From an uncultured Prevotella sp. (lineage in GTDB: Bacteria; Bacteroidota; Bacteroidia; Bacteroidales; Bacteroidaceae), in NCBI GenBank assembly GCA_900314365.1, contig OMVH01000194.1:1-15206 (forward strand): a DNA stretch of 15,206 nucleotides, given 5' to 3'. Position 1 is the stretch's first letter. Each line of letters opens with the position of its first letter. Made by a program: the position numbers and the translations under genes. This document shows, piece after piece, positions 1 to 8,200 of the stretch. A model generated the notes under the pieces. It saw nothing but the letters and a program-made list of their open reading frames with translations. It made no database searches and had not been told where the DNA came from.

Positions 1-220
1 CGTCCACGCCGCCCGTACGGACATAGGTGTACTCTACGTAGGTCATCTCACCGTCGAAGTTGTGGCCATCGACAATATGCCCCCATCCCGCTGGCGCAAA
101 GGCATGGTTGCTCACATCGAGTGGCACTTCGAACTCGTAGAGGTAAGGCGCGGCTCCAACAGGGAGCGACACCGCGAGCATTGCCGCTACGATGAAGAAC
201 AAGTGGAAAATCTTTTTCAT
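1..220 (-). CDS. N-terminus of a secreted protein (partial, runs off left edge)
   Basis: Reading the minus strand from the ATG at 220-218 gives 73 codons, open to the window edge. The product starts MKKIFHLFF and continues with a hydrophobic stretch ending around PVGAAP, a clear Sec signal peptide with a likely cleavage after residue 23 or 24. The mature start has an aromatic/acidic segment followed by an A-P-A-G-W-G motif and an H-I-V-D-G motif. This recalls the opening strand of cleaved-adhesin / choice-of-anchor-J type beta-sandwich domains of secreted Bacteroidetes proteins, but too little is present to assign a family. A consensus promoter lies 76 bases upstream on the same strand. The gene is divergent from the PUL and probably unrelated to it. 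Confidence 0.72.
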   Translation of the reverse strand, partial: MKKIFHLFFIVAAMLAVSLPVGAAPYLYEFEVPLDVSNHAFAPAGWGHIVDGHNFDGEMTYVEYTYVRTGGVD

Positions 221-295
221 AAGCAAATGATATTAATGTTGAAACTTACGTTGCATTGGATTCTCATCTCTCAGCATGGCCAAGGACTACCGTTG

Positions 296-330
296 CAAAG
301 ATAGTAATAAATTATCATTCAAAACAAGGC
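296..330 (-). promoter_or_regulatory. Bacteroidetes-type promoter for the left-edge secreted protein
   Basis: The minus strand carries TATCTTTG at 303-296, a perfect match to the Bacteroidetes -7 consensus TAnnTTTG. Upstream TTG motifs lie at 327-325 (21-base spacer) and 322-320 (16-base spacer), either of which could serve as the -33 element. The implied leader to the ATG at 220 is about 70 bases. Confidence 0.65.
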
Positions 331-530
331 AAAAGCTATTTTTTCTTAATATATTCATCAATTTGTTTCGAAAGAAGAAGTTTACCACATAAAGTTGCAG
401 GGAGTAATACTTAATAAATATATTCTGCATTCAAGAGGTTTCCTATGGCAAAGGAATCCGCTGCACTTTTCATACAACGTATGTGTTTAGAGAGAGAATC
501 ACCCATCGTAAGAAGAAAGCTGTACAGAGA

Positions 531-598
531 GAAGTCTGTCGGTGCGGGGAGTCATTCTTGAGGAAGTCTGTCGCTGCGGGGAGGCATTCTTGAGGAAG
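531..598. repeat. 32-bp tandem direct repeat, two copies plus a stub
   Basis: Copies at 531-562 and 563-594 begin GAAGTCTGTCG and end CATTCTTGAG. They differ at only two positions (30 of 32 identical). A GAAG stub at 595-598 starts a third copy. There is no spacer between copies, so this is not a CRISPR array. Confidence 0.85.
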
Positions 599-612
599 AG
601 GGGAGGCGATGG

Positions 613-668
613 AAACTCCGGACTCGCTTGGCTCTGTTATTTGCATCTCTTTCGAGATGCTCTCGACC
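613..668 (-). repeat. Dispersed palindromic (REP-like) repeat, copy 1, inverted
   Basis: On the minus strand this reads GGTCGAGAGCATCTC, then AAAGAGATGCAAATAAC, followed by a CCAAGCGAGTCC segment. It aligns with the copy at 1319-1378 over about 50 bases with scattered mismatches. The core is a hairpin with GCATCTC and GAGATGC arms at about 634-651. The second, GAGCGAAGCGAG-type half is more diverged here than in the other two copies. Confidence 0.7.
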
Positions 669-710
669 GAGTGTTAGGTGTATGTCCTCAAATGTCCACT
701 TGCAAGGTGC

Positions 711-857
711 TGGGATTTGGAAAAACAAGCAGCAGAAGCTAAAAATGCCAAATATTACAGATTGAAAGCTAAGCGAAGTTTTCCGGCTGTGGTACCGGGG
801 GATTTGACGGCAGACAACGTAATGACAGGGCACAAACACATGCTGTTTGCAGGATGA
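711..857 (+). pseudogene. Possible coding relic (C-terminal tail of an unknown protein)
   Basis: The frame through 711-857, ending in TGA at 855-857, reads WDLEKQAAEAKNAKYYRLKA and continues through a K-R-S-F-P, V-V-P-G-D-L and T-A-D-N-V stretch. This Lys/Ala/Glu-rich helix followed by a Pro/Gly turn looks like real protein more than the neighbouring frames do. There is no start codon or ribosome site in front of it, and upstream the frame runs into the palindromic repeat. It may be the tail of a gene truncated by repeat insertion. I do not recognise the family, and chance cannot be excluded. Confidence 0.22.
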
Positions 858-970
858 AGATAAAAATTATCACAGTAAAAAGCCTTTACAAATCAACGTC
901 AACAAAAAACTTCGAAATAGAGAAAATCAAGTCACTCTTCGGGCTTTTTTTGAGTGTTGCAAGCGTGTGC

Positions 971-1036
971 TCGGACTTTCATCGCCTCGTAATCGGACCT
1001 TGAGGGCCTCGTGATAGGACTTCGAGGGGCTTAAAG
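971..1036. repeat. Degenerate 22-bp tandem repeat, three copies
   Basis: Units at 971-992, 993-1014 and 1015-1036 each start with a TCGGACTTT-like segment (TCGGACTTT, TCGGACCTT, TAGGACTTC) followed by a GCCTCGT-like or GGGGCTT segment. They are diverged and have no spacers. Function is unknown; it looks like intergenic repeat DNA. Confidence 0.6.
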
Positions 1037-1308
1037 CATAGGTTTTACAAGCACAAAATCAAGGCTTTTTCAGCCTAAAATGCGCACTTTTCGGTCTTCC
1101 GGAAAGGAGTAAAACATCTATCGCATTATCAATCAAGGCTTTACGATCTACTCAAAAATCGATGTTTTTCAAGACCAAAGTCGGATTTCTGCGTAACGTG
1201 GGCATTGTAGAGGCCTATATTTTTCGTTTATATTTACAAATAAGGGCTTCAAAATGTTAGTATCCTCATTTTTGCTTACAAATTAAAAGAAAAAAGCTAC
1301 TAAATGGC

Positions 1309-1378
1309 GACTCGAAGAGGTCGTGAGCATCTCGACAGAGATGCAAATAACCCAAGGCGAGCGAAGCGAGCCTGGGAA
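1309..1378 (+). repeat. Dispersed palindromic (REP-like) repeat, copy 2
   Basis: Two adjacent hairpins are visible. The first is GCATCTCGACAGAGATGC at 1327-1344, a perfect 7-bp stem with a four-base loop. The second runs from CCCAAGGC to GCCTGGG at 1351-1376, an imperfect stem around a GCGAAGC core. The same two-hairpin arrangement recurs inverted at 613-668 and 15156-15206. It also supplies the first codons of the broken reading frame that follows. Confidence 0.85.
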
Positions 1379-1755
1379 TGGCTTCCATCCGCAACTGGTA
1401 CTGCGCTATGGAGCCACCTTCCCCGAGCTCACTTTTGGCAAAGGAAAGAACAAGGCACGAAAGAAGGATTATCAAAACCTCGTCTACGACCTCAGTGCCG
1501 CCGAGTCGTTCAATCAAGGACTTATCAAAGGTATGGCCAAGGAGCACTTGGAACTGCCCGGTGGCCGTCGCGCCGACCGTAAAGTGAAGGTGACAAGCCT
1601 CAGGCGCGGCTACAGCTTCAACCTGCAATATATCTGTGAGGGGCGCCCCACGGAGACCCACACCCTCTTCAAGGGCGACCGCCTGAGCATCGTTGAAAGC
1701 GACTTTGAGGGTGTGACCGTCACCGACATCAGTGCCTCGGCCTTGGAACTGAGTA

Positions 1756-1895
1756 ACTCGGGAATGAAAAGAAAAACACGTTTTTCTTTGTCATTCCACT
1801 CGTTTGCACTACTCTATGCTACGCATGAAGACAGGCGGCACTCGGGAATGAAAAGAAAAACACGTTTTTCTTTGTCATTCCACTCGTTTGCACTA
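1756..1895 (+). repeat. Tandem duplication (84-bp period) of a hairpin/promoter module
   Basis: Bases 1756-1811 and 1840-1895 are identical over 56 bases, with 28 bases between them. Each copy contains a long hairpin (1761-1797 and 1845-1881). Its arms are GGAATGAAAAGAAAAA and TTTTTCTTTGTCATTCC around a CACG loop, with one bulged base. Each hairpin is flanked on both sides by ACTCG. Only the second copy runs into a complete -7 box; the first diverges just before it. Confidence 0.9.
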
Positions 1896-1901
1896 TCTTT
1901 G
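1871..1901 (+). promoter_or_regulatory. Consensus Bacteroidetes promoter upstream of the GH30 gene
   Basis: TTTG at 1871-1874 and TATCTTTG at 1894-1901 are separated by 19 bases, a near-ideal match to the TTTG / TAnnTTTG consensus. Transcription would start near 1908 and read into the GH30 gene at 2058, leaving a leader of about 150 bases. The leader carries an eight-codon mini-ORF at 1917-1943 (M-R-R-A-M-N-K-I). The -33 element lies inside the 3' arm of the hairpin. No other consensus promoter was seen between here and 2058. Confidence 0.7.
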
Positions 1902-2057
1902 CGATGCCGTTATGACATGAGGAGAGCCATGAATAAGATCTAAGTCCAAAACTATTGACAGCACACATGAGAGACTCATATTGCTGTTGTTAAGTCCTTA
2001 TCCTCATAACTTCGATACATGTCTTGGCATAGATAGAGTTAAATCAGAATTTAGTAT

Positions 2058-3488
2058 ATGAGAAACAATAGATTATCCAAGCTTAGTGCCATCGTCTGTA
2101 TGACACTGTTGCCGATTGGCGCTCGAGGCATCAACATCTCGATCGTTACTTCAGCCAAAGCTGACTCCACCTACTTAGTCGAACAGACAGAAAGCACTTC
2201 TCTGAAAGGAGTCAAAGGTGGGCTGGTGGTTTGTCTGTTTCCAGAAATCAAATATCAGACCTTTTACGGGTTCGGTACAAGCATGAGCGATGCCAACGCT
2301 GAAGCAGCCATGCAACTAAGCCCGCAGAAACGAAAAGAAGCTGTCAGACTTCTATTCTCGAAGAATGATGGCAACGGATACGTTTTCTGTCGCGTTCCCA
2401 TGGGCTCCAACGATTTTTCAACATGCGACTACTCTTGCGTAGAAAAAGAAGACAAGCAGCTAAGTACCTTTAATATAAATCAGGACAAGAAGCACATACT
2501 GCCCATTCTCAACATCGCAAAATCTTTCTCGAAAGAACTGCGTCTGCTTGTTTCTCCTTGGAGTCCCCCTGCATACATGAAGACAAATGGCAAACGCATT
2601 AACGGCGGCAAACTAAAGCCAGAATACCGCAGCCAGTGGGCAGAACACTTTGCAAAGTTCATTAAAGCCTATACGGCAGAGGGCTTTCCTACTGAATTTG
2701 TCACGATACAGAACGAGCCGGAGGCTGTACAGACTTGGGAAAGCTGTATCTGGACAGGTGAAGAAGAAGGTGAATTTGCCGCGAAATACTTACGCCCCAT
2801 CTTGGACTGCAATGGTCTAGGGAAAGTGAAAATACTCTTTTGGGACCATAATCGCGTCAGGTTATTGGACCGTGCGAAAGCAACCCTTGGCGTGCAAGGT
2901 GCACAGTCAGCACTTTCAGGAATAGCCTTCCATTGGTACGAAGGCGATGCCTTCTCACAACTGCGAGCCTTCCATGAAATGTATCCAGACATGCTCATCA
3001 TGCAGAGCGAGTTCTGTACAGGACCCAATAAGGGACGCACTACCATGCCTTATGGCGTATGGAATGACCTCGAACTGTTTGGACATGAAATCATTGGCGA
3101 CCTGAATCATTTCACAAACATCATTATGGACTTCAATCCCTTCCTCAACACTAAGGCAGGACCTTTCCACAACCGAACCATTGGCGGCATCCCCAATATC
3201 GTGGTCAATGACAGGTCAGACTCGTTCAGTCCACAGCCTAACTATTTCGCAATGGCCCACTTTAGCCGTTATATTCGTCCAGGCGCACAAATCATTCTTT
3301 CGTCCTGCTCGGAAGAAGGAAGTGGAATAGAGGTTACAGCAGCCATCAATACCGACGGCTCCGTAGTGTGCGTTATCCTCAATCGTTCTAATCAGAATCG
3401 TGCTACCAGTCTCACACTGTCAGGTAAGAAAATAAAAGACAGAATCCTGCTGCCCGCACATTCCCTGACAACGGTAAACACAAAATGA
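2058..3488 (+). CDS. Secreted glycoside hydrolase family 30 (GH30)
   Basis: This 476-residue retaining beta-glycosidase is predicted to hydrolyse a beta-linked glycan or glycoconjugate. An N-terminal signal peptide spans about residues 1-24, so it acts in the periplasm or at the surface. The (beta/alpha)8 barrel carries the GH30 landmarks: G-F-G-T-S-M-S-D at 71-78, S-P-W-S-P-P-A-Y-M-K at 166-175, the acid/base Glu220 in I-Q-N-E-P, and the likely nucleophile Glu318 in M-Q-S-E-F-C. The GH30 beta-sandwich closes the C-terminus (about 395-476). Family members include glucosylceramidases and endo-beta-1,6-glucanases; the sequence alone does not settle the subfamily. Both catalytic Glu residues are present, so it should be active. 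It is the first gene of the cluster, 89 bases before the sigma factor and about 150 bases downstream of the consensus promoter. Alternative: a beta-xylosidase/fucosidase-type GH30. Confidence 0.9.
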   Translation: MRNNRLSKLSAIVCMTLLPIGARGINISIVTSAKADSTYLVEQTESTSLKGVKGGLVVCLFPEIKYQTFYGFGTSMSDANAEAAMQLSPQKRKEAVRLLFSKNDGNGYVFCRVPMGSNDFSTCDYSCVEKEDKQLSTFNINQDKKHILPILNIAKSFSKELRLLVSPWSPPAYMKTNGKRINGGKLKPEYRSQWAEHFAKFIKAYTAEGFPTEFVTIQNEPEAVQTWESCIWTGEEEGEFAAKYLRPILDCNGLGKVKILFWDHNRVRLLDRAKATLGVQGAQSALSGIAFHWYEGDAFSQLRAFHEMYPDMLIMQSEFCTGPNKGRTTMPYGVWNDLELFGHEIIGDLNHFTNIIMDFNPFLNTKAGPFHNRTIGGIPNIVVNDRSDSFSPQPNYFAMAHFSRYIRPGAQIILSSCSEEGSGIEVTAAINTDGSVVCVILNRSNQNRATSLTLSGKKIKDRILLPAHSLTTVNTK

Positions 3489-3577
3489 TAACATTAGCTG
3501 AGGAGAACTGGGCACTTTTAGAGCGCCAGTACTTCAGAACCTTATTGTCATGATAGCTTATAATTAATAGCTTCCTT

Positions 3578-4138
3578 ATGAATATAACAAACGAGTTACT
3601 TGTCAATAGTATAGCCTCTGGGAATACGCATGCTTTTGATCTATTATTCAGAAAGTACTACCCTAAAATAATGACTATCGCGAAGGCAATTACAAAGGAC
3701 GAGTTTCAGAGTGAGACAATAACCCAAGAGATCTTCATCAAATTGTGGGACAACCGTAAGCGTCTTCCTAATGTAAATTCGTTAGACGATTATTTGTTCA
3801 TATGCTCTCGAAACGCAGCATTACATTACTTACGGACTTCTCACTTAGAAGTATATGCAGAAGAGGCGATGATGAGAAAGGCCTCTGTCGAATTGCCTCC
3901 TGACGAACAGCTTGAGCTTCAGGACTTGATTGAAGCTATCAAAAATAGAATTCAGTCCTTAACACCACAAAGACGCAAAGTATTTATGATGAGCCGCTTC
4001 GAAGGACTCAGCAATAAAGAGATAGCCTCAAAGCTTAGCCTCAGTGAGCGGACCGTGGAAAACCATATTTCAGCAGCCTTGAACGAACTGCGCGATTATC
4101 AATATTTGACTGTCCTGATTGCTATTAACTTTTTTTAA
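3578..4138 (+). CDS. ECF-type RNA polymerase sigma-70 factor
   Basis: This 186-residue protein is an ECF sigma factor of the Bacteroidetes PUL-associated type. Region 2 spans about residues 18-88, including the F-I-K-L-W-D segment and S-R-N-A-A-L-H-Y-L-R, which bind core polymerase and the -10 element. Region 4 spans about 122-175, with a helix-turn-helix at 144-172 (L-S-N-K-E-I-A then S-E-R-T-V-E-N-H-I), which reads the -35 element. Length is normal for the class. The anti-sigma frame begins directly after the stop codon, so the two are translationally linked. By analogy with characterised ECF/anti-sigma PULs, it would activate susC and the genes behind it when SusC is loaded with glycan. 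No TAnnTTTG promoter was found in the 89 bases upstream, so it may be read through from GH30 or use another promoter class. Confidence 0.93.
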   Translation: MNITNELLVNSIASGNTHAFDLLFRKYYPKIMTIAKAITKDEFQSETITQEIFIKLWDNRKRLPNVNSLDDYLFICSRNAALHYLRTSHLEVYAEEAMMRKASVELPPDEQLELQDLIEAIKNRIQSLTPQRRKVFMMSRFEGLSNKEIASKLSLSERTVENHISAALNELRDYQYLTVLIAINFF

Positions 4139-4189
4139 TTGAGTGTTTTGCCTCATCTATTGCCTCTTCAAGACAAAAGAGATAAACAT

Positions 4190-5194
4190 ATGAGACAACA
4201 ACGGTTTTACAAAATACTAAATAAATATATCCGCGGAGGCTATTCTACCGTGGGGGAACATCTTGTACAATATTGGCTGGTCGTACAAGAGCGCACCAAA
4301 AAGTTGGACGATATTTTAGTACAACTATGGAGGCAACCTGATACAGACTTCAACAAAGAGATCATGGACACGACTTTACAGTCAATACATGAGCACATAA
4401 GAGAAGAACAGCTACAAAACAAAAGCAAGAAATTAAGAATCAGCATTTTCCGCTGGGCCGCAATACTGATTCTGCCTCTAATCTCTGGCCTTATATGTTG
4501 GCAGATAGCTACTCGGCAAGCTACTCAGCGCAATGAATTTCAGCGTCTCTTCGTCAAGAACGGTCAATGTGCCACTATAAAATTATCTGATGGAAGCACT
4601 ATAAAACTAAATGGAGGCTCACAAGTCTGGTATCCAAAAGAATTTCAGAAATCATGTCCCAGACAGATTTGGCTTGAAGGTGAGGCTTATTTTAACATTG
4701 CCCACGATGCTAAGCGACCTTTTCATGTCAATACAGGCATGGTTGACATTCAAGTTCTTGGAACAGTCTTTAATGTAAAAGCCTATAGAGAGGAGGCAAA
4801 TATTACTACAACTCTTTTAAAAGGGAGCGTAGCCATTTCATACAAGGGCAAAGTGCTCCGTCTCCGCTCTTGCGAGCAAGCAATATTAAACTGCAAGAGC
4901 GACGAGATAACAATAGGGAAGATACCAAGTACTATGGCAGCGCCTTGGGTAAAGGGGAATCTCGTATTCAGAAAAGCTCAGCTACAAGATATTTTATCAG
5001 CTTTATCACACAAATATGGAGTAAAGTTCCATACTGAGGCTGATGTCAATCTTAACACAAGATACAGCGCCAATTTCATAGCAACAGAAAACATAGATAG
5101 TATTCTTAGTGTGCTTACAGCAATGTCTGAGAACCTGACTTTTAGCCGGCAAAGGAAGACCATATACATTAATAACCAAAAAGAAAGGAGGTAA
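4190..5194 (+). CDS. FecR-family anti-sigma factor, inner-membrane
   Basis: This is the 334-residue partner of the sigma factor. The N-terminal cytoplasmic part (about 1-85) would hold the sigma factor. One membrane helix lies at about 86-106 (F-R-W-A-A-I-L-I-L-P-L-I). A FecR domain at about 120-225 has the typical L-S-D-G-S-T-I-K-L-N, W-L-E-G-E-A-Y-F and V-L-G-T-V-F-N-V motifs. A C-terminal DUF4974/STN-like domain at about 250-328 should contact the STN domain of SusC in the periplasm. I chose the ATG at 4190. The frame is open back to a TTG at 4139, directly after the sigma stop, which would add 17 residues, but ATG gives a more usual N-terminus. A 79-base gap separates it from susC. No TAnnTTTG promoter is visible there, consistent with an ECF-dependent promoter. 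Confidence 0.92.
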   Translation: MRQQRFYKILNKYIRGGYSTVGEHLVQYWLVVQERTKKLDDILVQLWRQPDTDFNKEIMDTTLQSIHEHIREEQLQNKSKKLRISIFRWAAILILPLISGLICWQIATRQATQRNEFQRLFVKNGQCATIKLSDGSTIKLNGGSQVWYPKEFQKSCPRQIWLEGEAYFNIAHDAKRPFHVNTGMVDIQVLGTVFNVKAYREEANITTTLLKGSVAISYKGKVLRLRSCEQAILNCKSDEITIGKIPSTMAAPWVKGNLVFRKAQLQDILSALSHKYGVKFHTEADVNLNTRYSANFIATENIDSILSVLTAMSENLTFSRQRKTIYINNQKERR

Positions 5195-5273
5195 GAGCAT
5201 CACAATATGTAACGAAATATAAGCCGAATCTTAAACCTTCAACAAGAATCACAAACAATCTAAATCAATAAAC

Positions 5274-8200
5274 ATGAAAGAATCTTTTTATTGGGCGCTT
5301 TTGAGCAAAAGTATAAAGTCCCTTATGCTGGGACTTATGCTTCTAGCGTCCATGTCCCTCTACGGACAGAATCAGGTGGTCAGATTCCCCAAAACTGGGG
5401 ATATGAGCATTCAAGCAATCACCGAATTAATTCAGACACAAACAAATATGTCGGTCGACTATACAGAAAGCATCATTGCGTCCGATACGAAAATAAGAAT
5501 TCGTAAGAAAGCAATCAAGCTATCCGACCTCCTGGAGCATATGCTCAAAGGACATTATTTAGCTTATAAAATCAATGGGCGACACATTATTATATATCGT
5601 GTAGAAAAGAATGCAATTGAGTCTGAACCTTCAGGCAAGACGATCGCAAGCGGAAAAGTTTTGGATGAAAATGGGGAGCCACTGGTAGGTGTTACAGTCC
5701 TAGAAAAAGGCACCAATAATGGAACCATCACAGACCAAGATGGAAATTTCAGGCTCACAATGTCCAGTCATGATAATACTGTAACATTTAGCTATATCGG
5801 CTTCATGCCACAAACCATCAAGCCGGGAACTAACATGAAAGTTCGTATGGTAACAGAAAGTTCCGAACTTAATGAAGTCGTTGTAATAGGTTATGGAACG
5901 CTTAAGAAAAAAGACCTTACAGGAGCCGTCGCTGCAATAAATAATAAAGCGATAGAAGAGAGACACACTACAGATATCAGCACAGCGCTCCAAGGAGCTG
6001 TGTCAGGTATGAGTGTGACTCGTGGTGGAGGCGAGCCAGGCTCTACAGCCACATTAAGGGTTAGAGGCGTAACAACAATAAGCACTTCAGACCCATTGGT
6101 CATCATTGATGGGGTCCCTGGTGACATGAATTCCGTTAATCCAGATGATGTTGAAAGTATTTCCGTGCTTAAAGATGCTGCCTCTGCTGCAATTTATGGT
6201 TCACGCGCTGCTGCTGGGGTCATCCTTATCACAACAAAGAGAGCTCAAAAGGGAGAACTGAAATTGAATTATAATTATGAGTATGCAGCAACCAGTCCTA
6301 CTACTCATCCCACCTACGTACATGCTATAGATTATATGAATATGACAAATGAGCTTCGATATAACGATAACCCTTCTGGTGGGAAAAACCAAGTTTACAC
6401 TCAAGACCTTATAGATAACTACCCTAAATATATGCAGGAGAATCCTGATGAATATAGCGATACAGACTGGTATTCTGCCGTGTTTAAAGGATATGCTCCA
6501 CGTCAGACCCATACAGTAAGTATTATGGCCGGTGGCGAGAAGGCGCGCACTGGAGTGTCTCTACGTTATGACAAGATGGAGACTATTTACAAATCAGGAA
6601 ATAGCGGAAGAGAGCATTACCTTGCACGTATAAACAATGATTTCTATATCAGCAAATTTATTGAGGCCCATATTGATGCAAACTTCAGAATGGCTAAATA
6701 CAAGAAGCCTAACTATAGCCTTTTTGACACAGAGTCATATACGATACCGCCTATTTATCCTGTACGATGGAAAGACGGAAGATTCTGCGACGTTAAAGAT
6801 GGTGGCAATACTCTTGTAAAAGCAAGCGAAGATGCCGGTAATACAAAAATTAATAACACTCATATTGGATTCAAGGGTGAAATTAATTTTAAGCCTATTG
6901 ACGGTCTAAGAATTTCTTTAGTAGCCGCTCCTAATTTTAGCCTTTTTGACAACAAGCACTTTGTTAGGAAATTAGGATACACCCATTTGGAAGACCCAAA
7001 CACAATAAAGGGATGGTATAATGCTACGACTTCTTTGTCACAACAAAGAAACAAAAGTCAGAATATTACGACTCAGGCATTGATAAACTATAATAAAACA
7101 ATTGGACACCATGACATAGCTTTACTTGGAGGCTTCGAGTATTACTATGCCAAATGGGACAACCTATCTGCCTCTGCTGACAAGTTTGAACTCAGCACTT
7201 ATCCGTATTTAGATTTAGCCCCTAAAGATTATCAATTTGTTGGCGGAAATGCCCAAGAATATAGTTATCGCTCCTGGTTCGGTAGGATAAACTATTCCTA
7301 TTCGAATCGTTATCTCTTCGAAGCTAACATACGTCATGATGGAAGTTCACGATTTGCTGAAGATAATCGGTGGGCAACCTTTCCATCAGTATCCTTGGGA
7401 TGGCTTCTTTCTGAAGAGAACTTCATGAAACAGACCCGCAAATGGCTTGACGAACTAAAGCTACGTGTCTCTTGGGGTAAGCTTGGAAACGAGAGAATTG
7501 GAAGCTACTATCCTTACCAAGCTTCTATAGACTTCGGAACAGCAGCCCTTATGAATGGAGGCTCTGCAACTGCGGTAACAACAGCTGCACAAGTAACCTA
7601 TGCGGTTAAAGATATTTCCTGGGAAACCACAACATCGTGGAACATCGGAATTGATGCTGTTGCATTGCATAATCGGCTCAATTTTACATTTGACATTTAC
7701 AGGAAGAAAACTTCTGACATGCTATTAGCAGTACAAATACCGATGTTCCTTGGATACGAGAATCCATCTGTAAATGCTGGCGATATGCACACCAACGGAT
7801 GGGATTTCGAAGCAGGATGGCGCGACCACTGTGGCGATTTCAACTATAGTGTAAAATTCAACTTGTCCGACTCCAAATCCAAAATGGGGAATCTTAATGG
7901 TACTATTTTTTATAGTGGTAATTGTATCTCCCGTGAAGGAACAGAGTATATGCAATACTACGGCTATAAGTGTAAAGGTATATACCAAACACAAGAACAG
8001 GTTGAAAACTCGGCCCGCCTTAATAAAAATATAACTGTCGGTGACCTGCAATATGAGGATATTTCCGGGCCGGACGACAAACCAGACGGCATCATTAGCG
8101 CAGAATACGATCGGGTTCCTCTTAAAAGTTCATTACCACATTATACTTATGGTCTCACCTTCAATGGTTCATACAAGGGATTTGATGCAAGCATCATTTT

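Larger units (their letters stand above)
304..1303. other. Gene-free border region with repeats and relics
   Basis: No intact gene can be supported here on either strand. The open frames are short, overlap the repeats and lack family signatures. Within it are a 32-bp tandem repeat (531-594), an inverted copy of the palindromic repeat (about 613-668), a possible coding relic (711-857), a degenerate 22-bp triple repeat (971-1036) and a small imperfect hairpin at 1087-1106. The remainder, 1107-1303, shows nothing recognisable. This is typical of degraded mobile or intergenic DNA between islands. Confidence 0.6.
1323..1943 (+). pseudogene. Broken reading frame of unknown family, 5' end formed by a repeat and 3' end by a tandem duplication
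   Basis: The frame opens at GTG 1323, or ATG 1341, inside the palindromic repeat, so its first 18 or so residues are repeat-encoded. Residues about 25-145 (DNA about 1395-1755) look like genuine protein. They include a G-A-T-F-P-E-L-T-F-G segment, a basic G-K-G-K-N-K-A-R-K-K patch, a helix around D-L-S-A-A-E-S-F, and an alternating polar/hydrophobic C-terminal part ending near S-A-S-A-L-E-L-S. From 1756 the frame enters the 84-bp-period duplication, giving a repeated S-G-M-K-R-K-T-R peptide that is almost certainly artefactual. There is no signal peptide, own promoter or ribosome site. The best reading is an internal or C-terminal fragment of a gene whose front is lost. I do not recognise the family. 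Confidence 0.45.

Noticed and set aside
62..304. 80-residue plus-strand frame
   Set aside because: It is the antisense of a convincing signal-peptide-bearing gene on the minus strand.
531..598. Possible CRISPR array
   Set aside because: The 32-bp units abut with no unique spacers, and only two copies exist.
542..839. Small frames on both strands
   Set aside because: They are made mostly of the tandem and palindromic repeats and overlap each other; nothing suggests translation.
971..1036. Possible CRISPR-like or binding-site array
   Set aside because: The 22-bp units are diverged and contiguous, with no spacers and no cas genes in the window.
1266..1661. 131-residue minus-strand reading frame
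   Set aside because: It is the antisense of the broken plus-strand frame and the palindromic repeat, with no signature, promoter or ribosome site of its own.
1917..1943. Eight-codon leader peptide M-R-R-A-M-N-K-I after the promoter
   Set aside because: It is too short to support as a gene, has no regulatory codon run, and no alternative hairpins were seen around it; kept only as a remark in the promoter entry.
1955..1982. TTGACA followed by CATATT, an E. coli-like promoter
   Set aside because: The Bacteroidetes housekeeping sigma factor does not use this consensus, and a proper TTTG/TAnnTTTG promoter lies just upstream.
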